A DNA stretch of 64,000 nucleotides. Source: an alpha proteobacterium SCGC AAA536-K22. Its GTDB lineage: Bacteria; Pseudomonadota; Alphaproteobacteria; Puniceispirillales; Marisalimonadaceae. Each line of letters opens with the position of its first letter. Within the stretch, counting starts at the first letter, position 1. Below the pieces are notes generated by a model. That model was not told the origin of the DNA. It worked only from the letters and a program-made list of their open reading frames with translations, and made no database searches. The DNA is taken from the NCBI GenBank assembly GCA_000421325.1, contig ATWQ01000001.1, forward strand, positions 124,001 through 188,000, given 5' to 3'. Positions 34,725-43,387 of this stretch are shown piece after piece. The translations under genes were made by a program, and so were the position numbers.

Positions 34725-35780
34725 TTATAGCTCCCATCCATCAAATATAACGCTATTGTTTGACGTATTTTCGATCATTGAACCAATTAAAAATGAATTA
34801 TAACCAGCTTTGTTTATATTCATCATTACTGTTTCTAAATCTTTTTTACTTACAAATATTAAAAGTCCAATTCCACAGTTGAAAGTTTTAACTAGCTCAA
34901 AAAGAGAAATATTTGCTTTACTTTGGAGCCATTTAAACAATGGTGGAAGTTCATAATTTTTCATATCAAATTTAATTGTTAGATTTTTGTTAAATGCTCT
35001 TGGAGGATTTTCAATTAAACCTCCACCAGTTATGTGGCTTATAGACTTTATTTCATGTTTTTTATTTCCGGCTAATAATGCGTTTGTATATAAAATTGTA
35101 GGCTCCATCAATATATTAGCAAGTGTTTTTGATTTATCAAATTGAGGTGCTTCAAATATGTTAATTGAATGAGTTTCTAGAACTTTTCTTACTAGTGAGT
35201 AGCCATTAGAATGAATACCACTACTAGATAAGCCAATAACATAATCACCACTTTTAACTGCGCTTTTCTTAAAAAGGTTATTTCTTTCTACAGCACCAAC
35301 ACAAAAACCAGCTAAGTCAAAATTGTTGTTTTCATAGTGTCCTGGCATTTCAGCGGTCTCGCCACCAATAAGAGCGCATCCTGATTGTTTGCAGCCTTCT
35401 GCTATTCCTTTAATAATTTCAATTGCTATGTCTTTGTCTAATTTACCTGTAGCATAGTAATCCATAAAAAAAAGTGGTTTGGCCCCCTGAGCTAATACAT
35501 CATTTGCGCACATAGCTACCAAATCAATTCCAATATTAAAATATGACTTAGTTTCAATAGCTAATTTTAATTTAGTTCCAACGCCATCAGTACTGGAAAC
35601 AAGAATAGGATCTTTAAAGCCAGTCTTTTTTAAATCAAACAACCCACCGAATCCACCTAATTCACCTGTAGCACCTTTTATTGATGTAGCTTTTGTAATA
35701 TCAGAAATTTCACTAACAAGTTTATTACCCTCGTCAATATTCACACCTGAGTCTTTATATGTTATAGGGTTATTGGTCAT
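34725..35780 (-). CDS. purM: Phosphoribosylformylglycinamidine cyclo-ligase PurM
   Basis: PurM closes the imidazole ring to give AIR in purine synthesis, using ATP. Family motifs are TYKDSGVNIDEGN, SSTDGVGTKLKLA, CANDVLAQGAKPLFFMDY, GGETAEMPGHY and ISHITGGGLIENPPR. The frame extends to a GTG at 35801, but ATG 35780 gives the usual start length (351 residues). Neither start has a clear ribosome site. It is divergent from a DUF2066 gene. Confidence 0.96.
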   Translation of the reverse strand: MTNNPITYKDSGVNIDEGNKLVSEISDITKATSIKGATGELGGFGGLFDLKKTGFKDPILVSSTDGVGTKLKLAIETKSYFNIGIDLVAMCANDVLAQGAKPLFFMDYYATGKLDKDIAIEIIKGIAEGCKQSGCALIGGETAEMPGHYENNNFDLAGFCVGAVERNNLFKKSAVKSGDYVIGLSSSGIHSNGYSLVRKVLETHSINIFEAPQFDKSKTLANILMEPTILYTNALLAGNKKHEIKSISHITGGGLIENPPRAFNKNLTIKFDMKNYELPPLFKWLQSKANISLFELVKTFNCGIGLLIFVSKKDLETVMMNINKAGYNSFLIGSMIENTSNNSVIFDGWEL

Positions 35781-35925
35781 GTTATTTGGTTCTTTGTTCA
35801 CTTTGAAGCTATTTTTTGTAATATGTCACTATGACTAACACGTAATGAAAATTATTCTTAGATTTATATATTGATATATCGATGTTATAGTTACATATCA
35901 ATTAAAAAAGTCAGGCAGTTATTTA

Positions 35926-37266
35926 ATGTCATTCAACTACTTCAAAATCATTCTAACTATAATCTTTAAAATATTTTTTTTTATTTCAATATCCTTTGCT
36001 TCAATAAATGAGGATTGTCAGAATTCATCATTTTATATAAAAAACATAAGCGTAGATTTAACAAAAGAATCAATTAATGAAGCTAGATTTCAAGCTGAAA
36101 ATAAAGCAAAATTATTAGGAGTAAGAAGGCTTACTAATAGATTGCTTATAAAGAAAAATAACTTAAAATTTAAGAAAAATGAAATTTCAACATTAGTTAA
36201 TTATTTAAAAATTAATAAAGAAGCTAATAGTGACAAAAGATACTTAGCTAATTTTGATATTTGTTTTAATAGAAACTTAGTGATTAATTTTTTTCGTAAA
36301 AACAAGTTAAAATATTCTGAAACTTACAGAGAACCTATTTCTATTCTTCCAATATTTAAAGGTCCTAGAGGGTTTGTTATGTGGGATGAGAAAGACGGAT
36401 GGTATAAAAAATGGAAAAAACACATAAAATCAGTTGACGGTTTAGTTAAAGTAAAACTTGCTCAGGGCAATTTTCAGTTAAATAGAACTATAAGTGCTAA
36501 TGTTCTCCTAAACTCAGACAAAAATCTTATTAATAAAATAATTAAAAATGAAAAAACCAACGCTTTATTAGTTGTAATAGCGGAACCTATTTTAAAAACT
36601 AATGGGAAAACTTATTTGACCACCTACGCTAAACATTACAATTTTGACGGGAAATTAGTAAATACAGTTTATAGAAATATAACACCTCTTAAGAAAACTT
36701 CTTCTATATATGATGTAGATGAAAATCTAATTAAAAAAGAAATATTAAAAATGATTGGTTCAATTGAAAAAAATTGGAAACAAAACAATTTGATAGATAC
36801 TAGTATATTAAATGTGGTAGATTTAGTAATTCCAATTACCTCTATAATGTCTACTAAATTAGAAAATAAATTATTATTTAATGATAAAATAGTAAGCGTA
36901 CAATCAACCCAAGGTTTTTCAGAAAAAGGTTTACTTAAAATTCAGAATGAGAGTATTTTTTACAAAAATAAAACACTTAAAAGTTTTAATAATATCACAA
37001 GAAATATTTTTGATTCTTCTAGTCAGTTGAAATATGAAAAGAATATTTCTGTAAATCAGAAGGATATAAGAGTTTGGCCTATGGTTTTGAAAAAACTTGA
37101 AAAATTACCTTTTGTTATTGAAGTTAAAGTGGTTTCGATTACTAATTCAGAAGGTAGAATTATAGTAAAGTTTATGGGTAATAAGAAAACTTTTTTTCAA
37201 GCTGTTAATGAAAAAAAACTAATATTCGAAAATTTAAATTCTAGACAATATATACTTGTTAATTAA
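35926..37266 (+). CDS. DUF2066 family exported protein
   Basis: A protein of unknown function with a signal peptide (hydrophobic about residues 7-24, ending SFASIN). The DUF2066-like N-terminal domain has EARFQAENKAKLLGVRRLTNRLL, cited by its ends. A C-terminal part with GPRGFVMWDE also fits the family. Its place between purM and an AI-2E family permease followed by hdaA is the standard setting for DUF2066 genes. The region from about residue 280 on is divergent. Confidence 0.75.
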   Translation: MSFNYFKIILTIIFKIFFFISISFASINEDCQNSSFYIKNISVDLTKESINEARFQAENKAKLLGVRRLTNRLLIKKNNLKFKKNEISTLVNYLKINKEANSDKRYLANFDICFNRNLVINFFRKNKLKYSETYREPISILPIFKGPRGFVMWDEKDGWYKKWKKHIKSVDGLVKVKLAQGNFQLNRTISANVLLNSDKNLINKIIKNEKTNALLVVIAEPILKTNGKTYLTTYAKHYNFDGKLVNTVYRNITPLKKTSSIYDVDENLIKKEILKMIGSIEKNWKQNNLIDTSILNVVDLVIPITSIMSTKLENKLLFNDKIVSVQSTQGFSEKGLLKIQNESIFYKNKTLKSFNNITRNIFDSSSQLKYEKNISVNQKDIRVWPMVLKKLEKLPFVIEVKVVSITNSEGRIIVKFMGNKKTFFQAVNEKKLIFENLNSRQYILVN

Positions 37267-37286
37267 TTTAGATTAAGGTTCGATAA

Positions 37287-38300
37287 ATGTCAGATTATCT
37301 AAAAAGAATTTATCCTTATGCATTTATATTACTATTATTATTAATTGTAATTTATTTGTTTGAAGTATTAATTCCGTTTGCAGTAGCTTTTATTATTGCT
37401 TATCTAGTTAATCCATTAAAAATATTTTTTGATAAATATCTTAACACAACATTTTCAAGTTTTTTATCCGTAGTATTTTTTATATTAAGTTTTTTTTCTG
37501 TTTTAATTTTAATTTTGCCTATTATTTTTTATCAATTACAAAATTTAATAATTATTGCACCTGAATACTTGAATGAAGCCGAAAAATTTATTAAGGAAAT
37601 AAATAACAAATATTTACTTAGTGAAAAAATAAAAGCTATAGATTATACCAGTTTTTTTAAGCCATTATCTAATAATCTTCTTAACTCTGGTAATCATTTA
37701 ATAAATAATGGAATAGAATTTTTCAGTAGTGTGTTTAACATTATTTTAATATTTATTATAAGCTTTTATATGAGTTTAGAGTTTAATAAAATTAAACTAT
37801 TTTTATATCATTTTGCAAATAAATCTCATTTTCGAGATTTCCCAATTTTAATAAAAGAAATAGACCAAGTTTTAGCAAAATTTATACGTGGTCAGGGTTT
37901 GGTATGTGTAATTTTATCTATTTTTTATGGAACAGGATTATTTTTAGTTGGTATAAAATTTGGAATTATTCTTGGTATATTTGCAGGTGTTATATCTTTT
38001 ATACCTTTTGTAGGAGCTTTCTTAGGTGGTGGGTTTACTCTAATTTTAGGCTTTACTCAATTTGGAATGTCTTTTGAATTATTAACTTTATTATTAATTT
38101 TTGTTTTTGGACAATTATTTGAAAGTTATTATTTAACTCCAAAATTAGTTGGAGATGCAATAAAATTAAATCCAATTTGGATTATATTTGCGTTGTCAAC
38201 AGGAGCCTTTTTAGCAGGTTTTGTTGGAGTGTTGATATCCTTACCAGTCGCTGCTGTTTTAGGTGTTCTTGTAAGGTACTATTTCATAAAAATATTTTAA
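37287..38300 (+). CDS. AI-2E family transporter (PerM-like)
   Basis: A 337-residue integral membrane protein of the PF01594 family, with about eight helices. Family marks are VAFIIAYLVNPL in the first third, VLAKFIRGQGLVCVIL in the middle, then GVISFIPFVGAFLGGG and ESYYLTPKLVGDAIKLNP. Members have been linked to export of AI-2 or to sodium/proton exchange; the substrate here is unknown. It lies 20 bases after the DUF2066 gene and 13 before hdaA. Confidence 0.92.
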   Translation: MSDYLKRIYPYAFILLLLLIVIYLFEVLIPFAVAFIIAYLVNPLKIFFDKYLNTTFSSFLSVVFFILSFFSVLILILPIIFYQLQNLIIIAPEYLNEAEKFIKEINNKYLLSEKIKAIDYTSFFKPLSNNLLNSGNHLINNGIEFFSSVFNIILIFIISFYMSLEFNKIKLFLYHFANKSHFRDFPILIKEIDQVLAKFIRGQGLVCVILSIFYGTGLFLVGIKFGIILGIFAGVISFIPFVGAFLGGGFTLILGFTQFGMSFELLTLLLIFVFGQLFESYYLTPKLVGDAIKLNPIWIIFALSTGAFLAGFVGVLISLPVAAVLGVLVRYYFIKIF

Positions 38301-38313
38301 TGATATTAGTTAT

Positions 38314-39030
38314 ATGACTTTAAAAATAAGAAATATTAATAAATATGTTTTAAATAAACAAATGGCACTACCATTAACTTTTAAAATATCTAAGAATAGA
38401 GAAAATTTTATTATTTCAAAATGTAATGAAAAAGCTGTAAAGTTAATAGACAATTCATCTTTTTGGCAAAATAAAAGAAAAATTAATTCTATACCAGCTG
38501 CGATTATTTTTGGACCAAAAGGTTCTGGTAAAACACATTTGTCTTATATATTTAAAGAACATAATCGATGTGAATATTTATCCTCTTTATCTAGTTTTAA
38601 TTTAGATAAAATAGAAGAAGGTAAAAAATTTATATTAGATGATTTTATTCCTGGTGAAAAATATCCGTCAGAATTAGTTATGCATTTTTTAAACAGAGTC
38701 ACATACCAAGATGGTTCAGTTTTATTTTTGTCAAATCTATCACCCTCAAATATGGATTGGAAACTTGACGATCTTAATTCAAGAATACGCAGTTTAATTT
38801 CTAGTAAAATAAATTTGCCAGATGATGTGCTTTTATATTCCTTCATGGTTAAGTATTCAAATGATAAGAAATTATTAATAAATGATAAACAACTCATATA
38901 TATATTAGAGAGATTAGAAAGAAATTTTGGGAGTGTTATTAGTGTAATTGATAAACTAGATACTTATTCTTTAGAAATGAAAGAAAAAATTAGTTATAAA
39001 ATCATTAAAACCATTTTAAATGAAATTTAG
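38314..39030 (+). CDS. hdaA: DnaA-related replication regulator HdaA
   Basis: HdaA/Hda works with the sliding clamp to trigger DnaA-ATP hydrolysis and stop re-initiation. Residues 16-21 read QMALPL, a canonical beta-clamp-binding motif placed at the N-terminus as in Hda. The AAA+ domain has Walker A GPKGSGKTH, a Walker B-like ILDDF and a sensor/arginine segment with LNSRIRSL. At 238 residues it lacks the DnaA DNA-binding domain, as expected. Confidence 0.9.
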   Translation: MTLKIRNINKYVLNKQMALPLTFKISKNRENFIISKCNEKAVKLIDNSSFWQNKRKINSIPAAIIFGPKGSGKTHLSYIFKEHNRCEYLSSLSSFNLDKIEEGKKFILDDFIPGEKYPSELVMHFLNRVTYQDGSVLFLSNLSPSNMDWKLDDLNSRIRSLISSKINLPDDVLLYSFMVKYSNDKKLLINDKQLIYILERLERNFGSVISVIDKLDTYSLEMKEKISYKIIKTILNEI

Positions 39031-39034
39031 TAAT

Positions 39035-39058
39035 AGTTAAAAATTTAATTTTTTAACT
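39035..39058. terminator. Possible bidirectional terminator between hdaA and rnd
   Basis: A 9-bp inverted repeat (AGTTAAAAA and TTTTTAACT) with a 6-base loop spans the convergent ends of hdaA and rnd, and includes the rnd stop codon. It is followed on the plus strand by a T-rich stretch. The stem is nearly all A-T, so stability is modest. Confidence 0.35.
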
Positions 39059-40191
39059 TTATTATTTTTAATAGTGAAACCTAGTTTGCCTTCTAATAGT
39101 AAATCTACAAAATTTCCAAAGATCTCATATCTCCAACCTTCAAATATTTTAAGACCGTCTCTTTTACCATTTAAGATGGACTTAAGATCAGTTACATCAG
39201 CAATTAACTTTTCTGCTAATCCACTTTCTTCGGAACAATATAAGAGTAGGAGTTTTAATAAATCTAAACTTGATTTATCGGCATTACATTTTTTATTAAT
39301 TTTAGAAATTTGCGGCCAAGTATTAGCGTTCATTCTTTCTGCAACTTTAATCATTTTTATAATTTCATTCAAATCACTATGAGATAAATTTTTTGGTATA
39401 CCCCTAATTTTTTTAAAAAAATCAATTTTGTTAGGTTTAAATAGAGATATATTTACTAAAGTTTCATCTCTAATTAATCTATTTCTAGGAATATTTCTTC
39501 GTATACATTCTTCTTCTCGCCACTTTGCAAGAGTTTTAAGTATGTTTAATGTTTCTGGTTTAGAATATTTTATTTTAATTCTTTTCCAAGCATCTTCAGG
39601 ATTTACATAATATAAATCTTTTTTGTTTAGTTGTTCAATTTCTTTACTAACCCATTCTTGTCTACCTGAATCTTCAATTAATTTATTTATTAAAGGAAAT
39701 AATTTTATTAAATGTGTTACATCTGAAATTGCATAATCTAATTGACTTTTTGTAAGTGGCCTTTGTAACCAATTTGTAAATTGATTTTCTTTATTTATAG
39801 ATAATCCTAAAAATCTATCTACTAATCTTTCATAACCAACCTGATCACCTAATCCACAAAACATTGCAGCTATTTGTGTGTCATAAATTGGTTTTGGAAT
39901 TTCTCCAGTCAAATTTAAAAAAATTTCTATATCTTGTCGCCCGGAGTGAAAAACTTTTAAAATATTTTCATTTGTAAGTAATTCCCATATTGGTTTCATG
40001 TTTATATTTGAAAGTGGATCAATTGCAGCTGCAAAATCTTCACCTGCAATTTGAACTAATGATAATATAGGATAGTAAGTGTTGTCTCTAATAAATTCAG
40101 TGTCAATGGCTAACACTTTTTGTTTTAAACATTTATTATTAAATTCTTTTAATGTATAATCATCTGTGATTATCTGATTTTTTTTGTTCAT
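39037..40191 (-). CDS. rnd: Ribonuclease D
   Basis: RNase D trims tRNA 3' ends. The DEDD exonuclease residues are visible: Asp and Glu in AIDTEFIRD, Asp in FHSGRQDIEIF, and Tyr/Asp in DYAISDVTHL. An HRDC-type domain follows (about residues 205-290, with LKTLAKWREEECIRRNIPR). Length (384 residues) is normal. It is convergent with hdaA, the same neighbourhood seen in other alphaproteobacteria. Confidence 0.95.
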   Translation of the reverse strand: MNKKNQIITDDYTLKEFNNKCLKQKVLAIDTEFIRDNTYYPILSLVQIAGEDFAAAIDPLSNINMKPIWELLTNENILKVFHSGRQDIEIFLNLTGEIPKPIYDTQIAAMFCGLGDQVGYERLVDRFLGLSINKENQFTNWLQRPLTKSQLDYAISDVTHLIKLFPLINKLIEDSGRQEWVSKEIEQLNKKDLYYVNPEDAWKRIKIKYSKPETLNILKTLAKWREEECIRRNIPRNRLIRDETLVNISLFKPNKIDFFKKIRGIPKNLSHSDLNEIIKMIKVAERMNANTWPQISKINKKCNADKSSLDLLKLLLLYCSEESGLAEKLIADVTDLKSILNGKRDGLKIFEGWRYEIFGNFVDLLLEGKLGFTIKNNKVKKLNF

Positions 40192-40266
40192 TCTTAATAA
40201 TCTAACTTAATTCTCTAAGAAAATGTTTAAATATTAATAGCACGATATTGGTAATGAGGTATAAAA

Positions 40267-41061
40267 ATGTTTTTTAAAAATTATATTTATCTTTTGTCTG
40301 TTTTTTTAATTCTAACTACAAGCCCATCTTTTGGTATTAAACTTTTATCACATAAAGCTACTTATACACTTAATGTTGAGGATATAGAAGAAAACAGTTT
40401 TCTTGAAGGAGGGCAAGGTCAAACATATTTTGAAATAATAGAAAAATGTGATGGTTGGAATGTAAAAGAAGACTATGTTCTTGTATACGAGTTACCTGAA
40501 AAAAAAATGACTAATAGTTATTCTCGTTATTCAACATTTGAAAATTTCTTAGGAACAAAGCATAGTTTTGAATTAAATGAAAAAAGTGAATTAAATGGTA
40601 ATAATTCCTATCAAGGTTTTATCGAAAAAAATAATACTAATATTTCTGGATCAGTAATTAATAATTCTATTAAACAATTATCGTTTAATAAAGATACATT
40701 ATTGCCTATTGAGCATTTAAAAAAACTTATTGAAGCTGCTAAAAATGAAAAAAAAATATTTACAAAAAAAGTATTTTTTGGAAATGAGGATAAAGAATAT
40801 ATTAAAATAGTGTCTGCATTTATAGGTAAAAAACAAAAATCTAAATTTAAAAAATTTGACTATTTTAAAAATAAAATTATTTGGCCCATGAAAATAGCTT
40901 TTTATAAAGAGAACACCAAATCGGAAAATCCTGATTATGAAATAAGCTTGGATTTAGATGAACATGGGGTAGTACATTCATATAAAGTCGATTATGGGAA
41001 TTTTAAAATTACGGCAGTGCTAAAAGATTTTAATGTCTTGCAAAAAGAAAGCTGTAAATAA
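40267..41061 (+). CDS. eipB: EipB/DUF1849 family envelope integrity protein
   Basis: EipB is a periplasmic beta-spiral protein needed for envelope integrity in Brucella. A signal peptide covers about residues 1-23 (ending SFG). The mature start LLSHKATYTLNV and then EIIEKCDGWNVKEDYVL fit the DUF1849 family. Exactly two cysteines remain in the mature protein, Cys61 and Cys263, matching the conserved disulfide pair of EipB. Central and C-terminal beta strands have DLDEHGVVHSYKVDYG. It is convergent with rpmG 8 bases away. Confidence 0.82.
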   Translation: MFFKNYIYLLSVFLILTTSPSFGIKLLSHKATYTLNVEDIEENSFLEGGQGQTYFEIIEKCDGWNVKEDYVLVYELPEKKMTNSYSRYSTFENFLGTKHSFELNEKSELNGNNSYQGFIEKNNTNISGSVINNSIKQLSFNKDTLLPIEHLKKLIEAAKNEKKIFTKKVFFGNEDKEYIKIVSAFIGKKQKSKFKKFDYFKNKIIWPMKIAFYKENTKSENPDYEISLDLDEHGVVHSYKVDYGNFKITAVLKDFNVLQKESCK

Positions 41062-41069
41062 AAAATTTA

Positions 41070-41237
41070 TTATTTAATTTTAGCTTCTTTAAATAATACA
41101 TGTTTACGAACTTTAGGGTCGTATTTCATAAGTTCTAATTTTTCAGGCTTTGTTCTAGGATTTTTTTTAGTAACATAAAAAAAGCCTGTGTCTGCAGAAC
41201 TTAATAATTTTATCTGTAAAGTTGCTGGTTTAGCCAT
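41070..41237 (-). CDS. rpmG: Large ribosomal subunit protein bL33
   Basis: A 55-residue gene below common length cut-offs. The peptide starts [19 protein letters not shown] and continues [15 protein letters not shown], then [15 protein letters not shown], the bL33 signature. It lacks the zinc-binding Cys pairs, as do many proteobacterial bL33 proteins. GGAGA precedes the ATG. It is the last gene of the ruvX-pyrBC-plsY-topA-rnr-rpmG series. Confidence 0.95.
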   Translation of the reverse strand: MAKPATLQIKLLSSADTGFFYVTKKNPRTKPEKLELMKYDPKVRKHVLFKEAKIK

Positions 41238-41307
41238 TAAAATCTCCATCTAATTTTTGATAATTTAGCTCTTTTTTTTATAAAGTCAAGTTATCGACGT
41301 TTTATTT

Positions 41308-43335
41308 TCAATCAGATTTTCTATTAGATTTCCACTTTACAGTAATACTTCCGGTTAAGGGAACAACTTCAATAATCTTAACCTTTAATTGCATTCCAAT
41401 ATAAAATTTACTACCGCTCCGTTCACCAATTAATGTTTGTTTAACTTGATCGTAGTTATACCAGTCATTTGGAAGTTCTCTTATTGGTAGTAATGCGTCA
41501 GCAATTCCTCCATCTATAGAGACGAAAACACCAAATTTATGTATTGATGTTATAGAGCAATTAACAATTTCATTAACTTTTTTTTTGTATAATAATGAGA
41601 TATATCTATCAACAGTTTTCCTTTCAGCGACAATTGACTTTCTTTCGGTATTAGAAATATGATCACATATTGATTTAAGATCATCATTTTCAATGTGTTG
41701 AAATAATTTTTTATTCTTATTTAAAACATTATTATTAATTATTTCAATAATTTGCCTGTGTACTAATAAATCAGCATATCTTCTTATAGGTGACGTGAAA
41801 TGAACATAATTTTTTAGAGCCAAACCAAAATGTGACTTGTTTTTGTTCTCGTATTTTGCTTGAGATTGACTTCTTAGAATTGATTGATTAACAGTTTCAT
41901 ATTCAGGAGACCCCTTACTTTCACTTAATATTTTATTCATTAATGAAGGGTGAGGTACTTTACCAATTAAAATCTTTGATAAAGGTTTTCCTATCAATTC
42001 TATCAGTGATTTATACTTTTCTTGGCTAGGTGGTTCATGAGATCGATAAATCGATTGATTGGCAACCTTATTTATTTCCTCTGCTGCAGCTACGTTTGCT
42101 AAAATCATTAATTCTTCAATAATTTTATTACTTGTAACGCCATAAATTTTTTTGACATCTTGAGGCCAACCCTCTTCATCAAATAAAATCTTCTTTTCAG
42201 GTAATTCTAGATTTAAAGCACCTCTCTTTTCTCTCAGACCTTCTAAAATTTTGTAGACATTGTGAAGAGACTTAATAACTTTTAATATATTATTTTCAAA
42301 ACCTTGATTTAAGAATTTACTTTTTATAACGTCTTCCACTTCATTATATGTCAGACGTTTTTTTGAGTTAATGATAGATCTGAAAAAAGAATGGGATTTT
42401 TTTTGTCCATTATTATCTAGAATAATTTCAACTGTTAAACACGCGCGATCCAAGTCTGGTTTAAGAGAGCAAAGGTTATTTGATAATTCTTCAGGTAGCA
42501 TTGGAATTACATAGTTGGGGAGATATACTGAATTCCCTCTAAGTCTTGCTTCTTTATCTAAATAAGAGTTAGCTTTGACAAAGTGAGAGACATCAGCAAT
42601 AGATACTAGAATACGCCATCCATCTTTTTTACTTAATTGTTCTGCATAAACTGCATCATCAAAATCTTTTGCATCTTCTCCGTCTACTGTAACAAGTGAA
42701 ATTGTTCTAAGGTCTATCCGTGAATTTGTATCGATGATATCTAGTTTTTCAATTTCATTTTTTATGTTTATATCGAAGTCATTTTTTAAGTCCTGTTCTT
42801 TTACCGCAAGATAGGAATAAACTTTAGGATCCAGGGATGAGCCAATAACTTCTATAATTTCAGCATGAGTTTGTTGAATTCTAGTCCTAAGTTTATGTCT
42901 TTTGTTGGTTTTTATCTTTTTTATTTTTAACTTTTTTAAAATTTGTCCAGAAGCAAACCTTGCTTTAACTATATCACCATTTTTAATTAAAAAATCTTTA
43001 GGTGTTATTGGTTCTATAACTTCTTTACTTTGCATTCCTCTTTCTAGAACTTGAAGAAGAAACTTACTTTTAGAATTTAATCTAACTTTTGCAAAAAAAT
43101 ATTTCCTTTCAATTTCAATTTTCTTAATTATTTTTGTTACTTTATATTCCTTATGTTTTAATTCCAACTCTACCAATAAATTATCATCGACAGCAAAGTT
43201 GATGTTGTTTTTATTAAATGGTATTTCTATGCTTTTTAGTGGATGATTTTTTTCCGTTAATTTGCCAACTGCATAACCATCATCATCTAATAGTGTGACT
43301 TTTAAAGATAATATTTCTTTGTTAGTTAATTCCAA
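41308..43335 (-). CDS. rnr: Ribonuclease R (N-terminally short)
   Basis: RNase R degrades structured RNA 3' to 5'. The RNB domain has the metal Asp cluster DGEDAKDFDDAVYAE, SYLDKEARLRGNSVYLP and HFTSPIRRYADLLVHRQI, and a C-terminal S1 domain ends near residue 665. At 675 residues it lacks the N-terminal winged-helix part found in most RNase R proteins. The start is a TTG with no clear ribosome site. An ATG at 43358-43360 begins MTKKIF and stops after six codons; a +1 shift there would join the two frames. Confidence 0.9.
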   Translation of the reverse strand: MELTNKEILSLKVTLLDDDGYAVGKLTEKNHPLKSIEIPFNKNNINFAVDDNLLVELELKHKEYKVTKIIKKIEIERKYFFAKVRLNSKSKFLLQVLERGMQSKEVIEPITPKDFLIKNGDIVKARFASGQILKKLKIKKIKTNKRHKLRTRIQQTHAEIIEVIGSSLDPKVYSYLAVKEQDLKNDFDINIKNEIEKLDIIDTNSRIDLRTISLVTVDGEDAKDFDDAVYAEQLSKKDGWRILVSIADVSHFVKANSYLDKEARLRGNSVYLPNYVIPMLPEELSNNLCSLKPDLDRACLTVEIILDNNGQKKSHSFFRSIINSKKRLTYNEVEDVIKSKFLNQGFENNILKVIKSLHNVYKILEGLREKRGALNLELPEKKILFDEEGWPQDVKKIYGVTSNKIIEELMILANVAAAEEINKVANQSIYRSHEPPSQEKYKSLIELIGKPLSKILIGKVPHPSLMNKILSESKGSPEYETVNQSILRSQSQAKYENKNKSHFGLALKNYVHFTSPIRRYADLLVHRQIIEIINNNVLNKNKKLFQHIENDDLKSICDHISNTERKSIVAERKTVDRYISLLYKKKVNEIVNCSITSIHKFGVFVSIDGGIADALLPIRELPNDWYNYDQVKQTLIGERSGSKFYIGMQLKVKIIEVVPLTGSITVKWKSNRKSD

Positions 43336-43387
43336 GATATTAAAAGATCTTTTTTGTCATATTATAAAAGTTTACCAAAATTTACGT

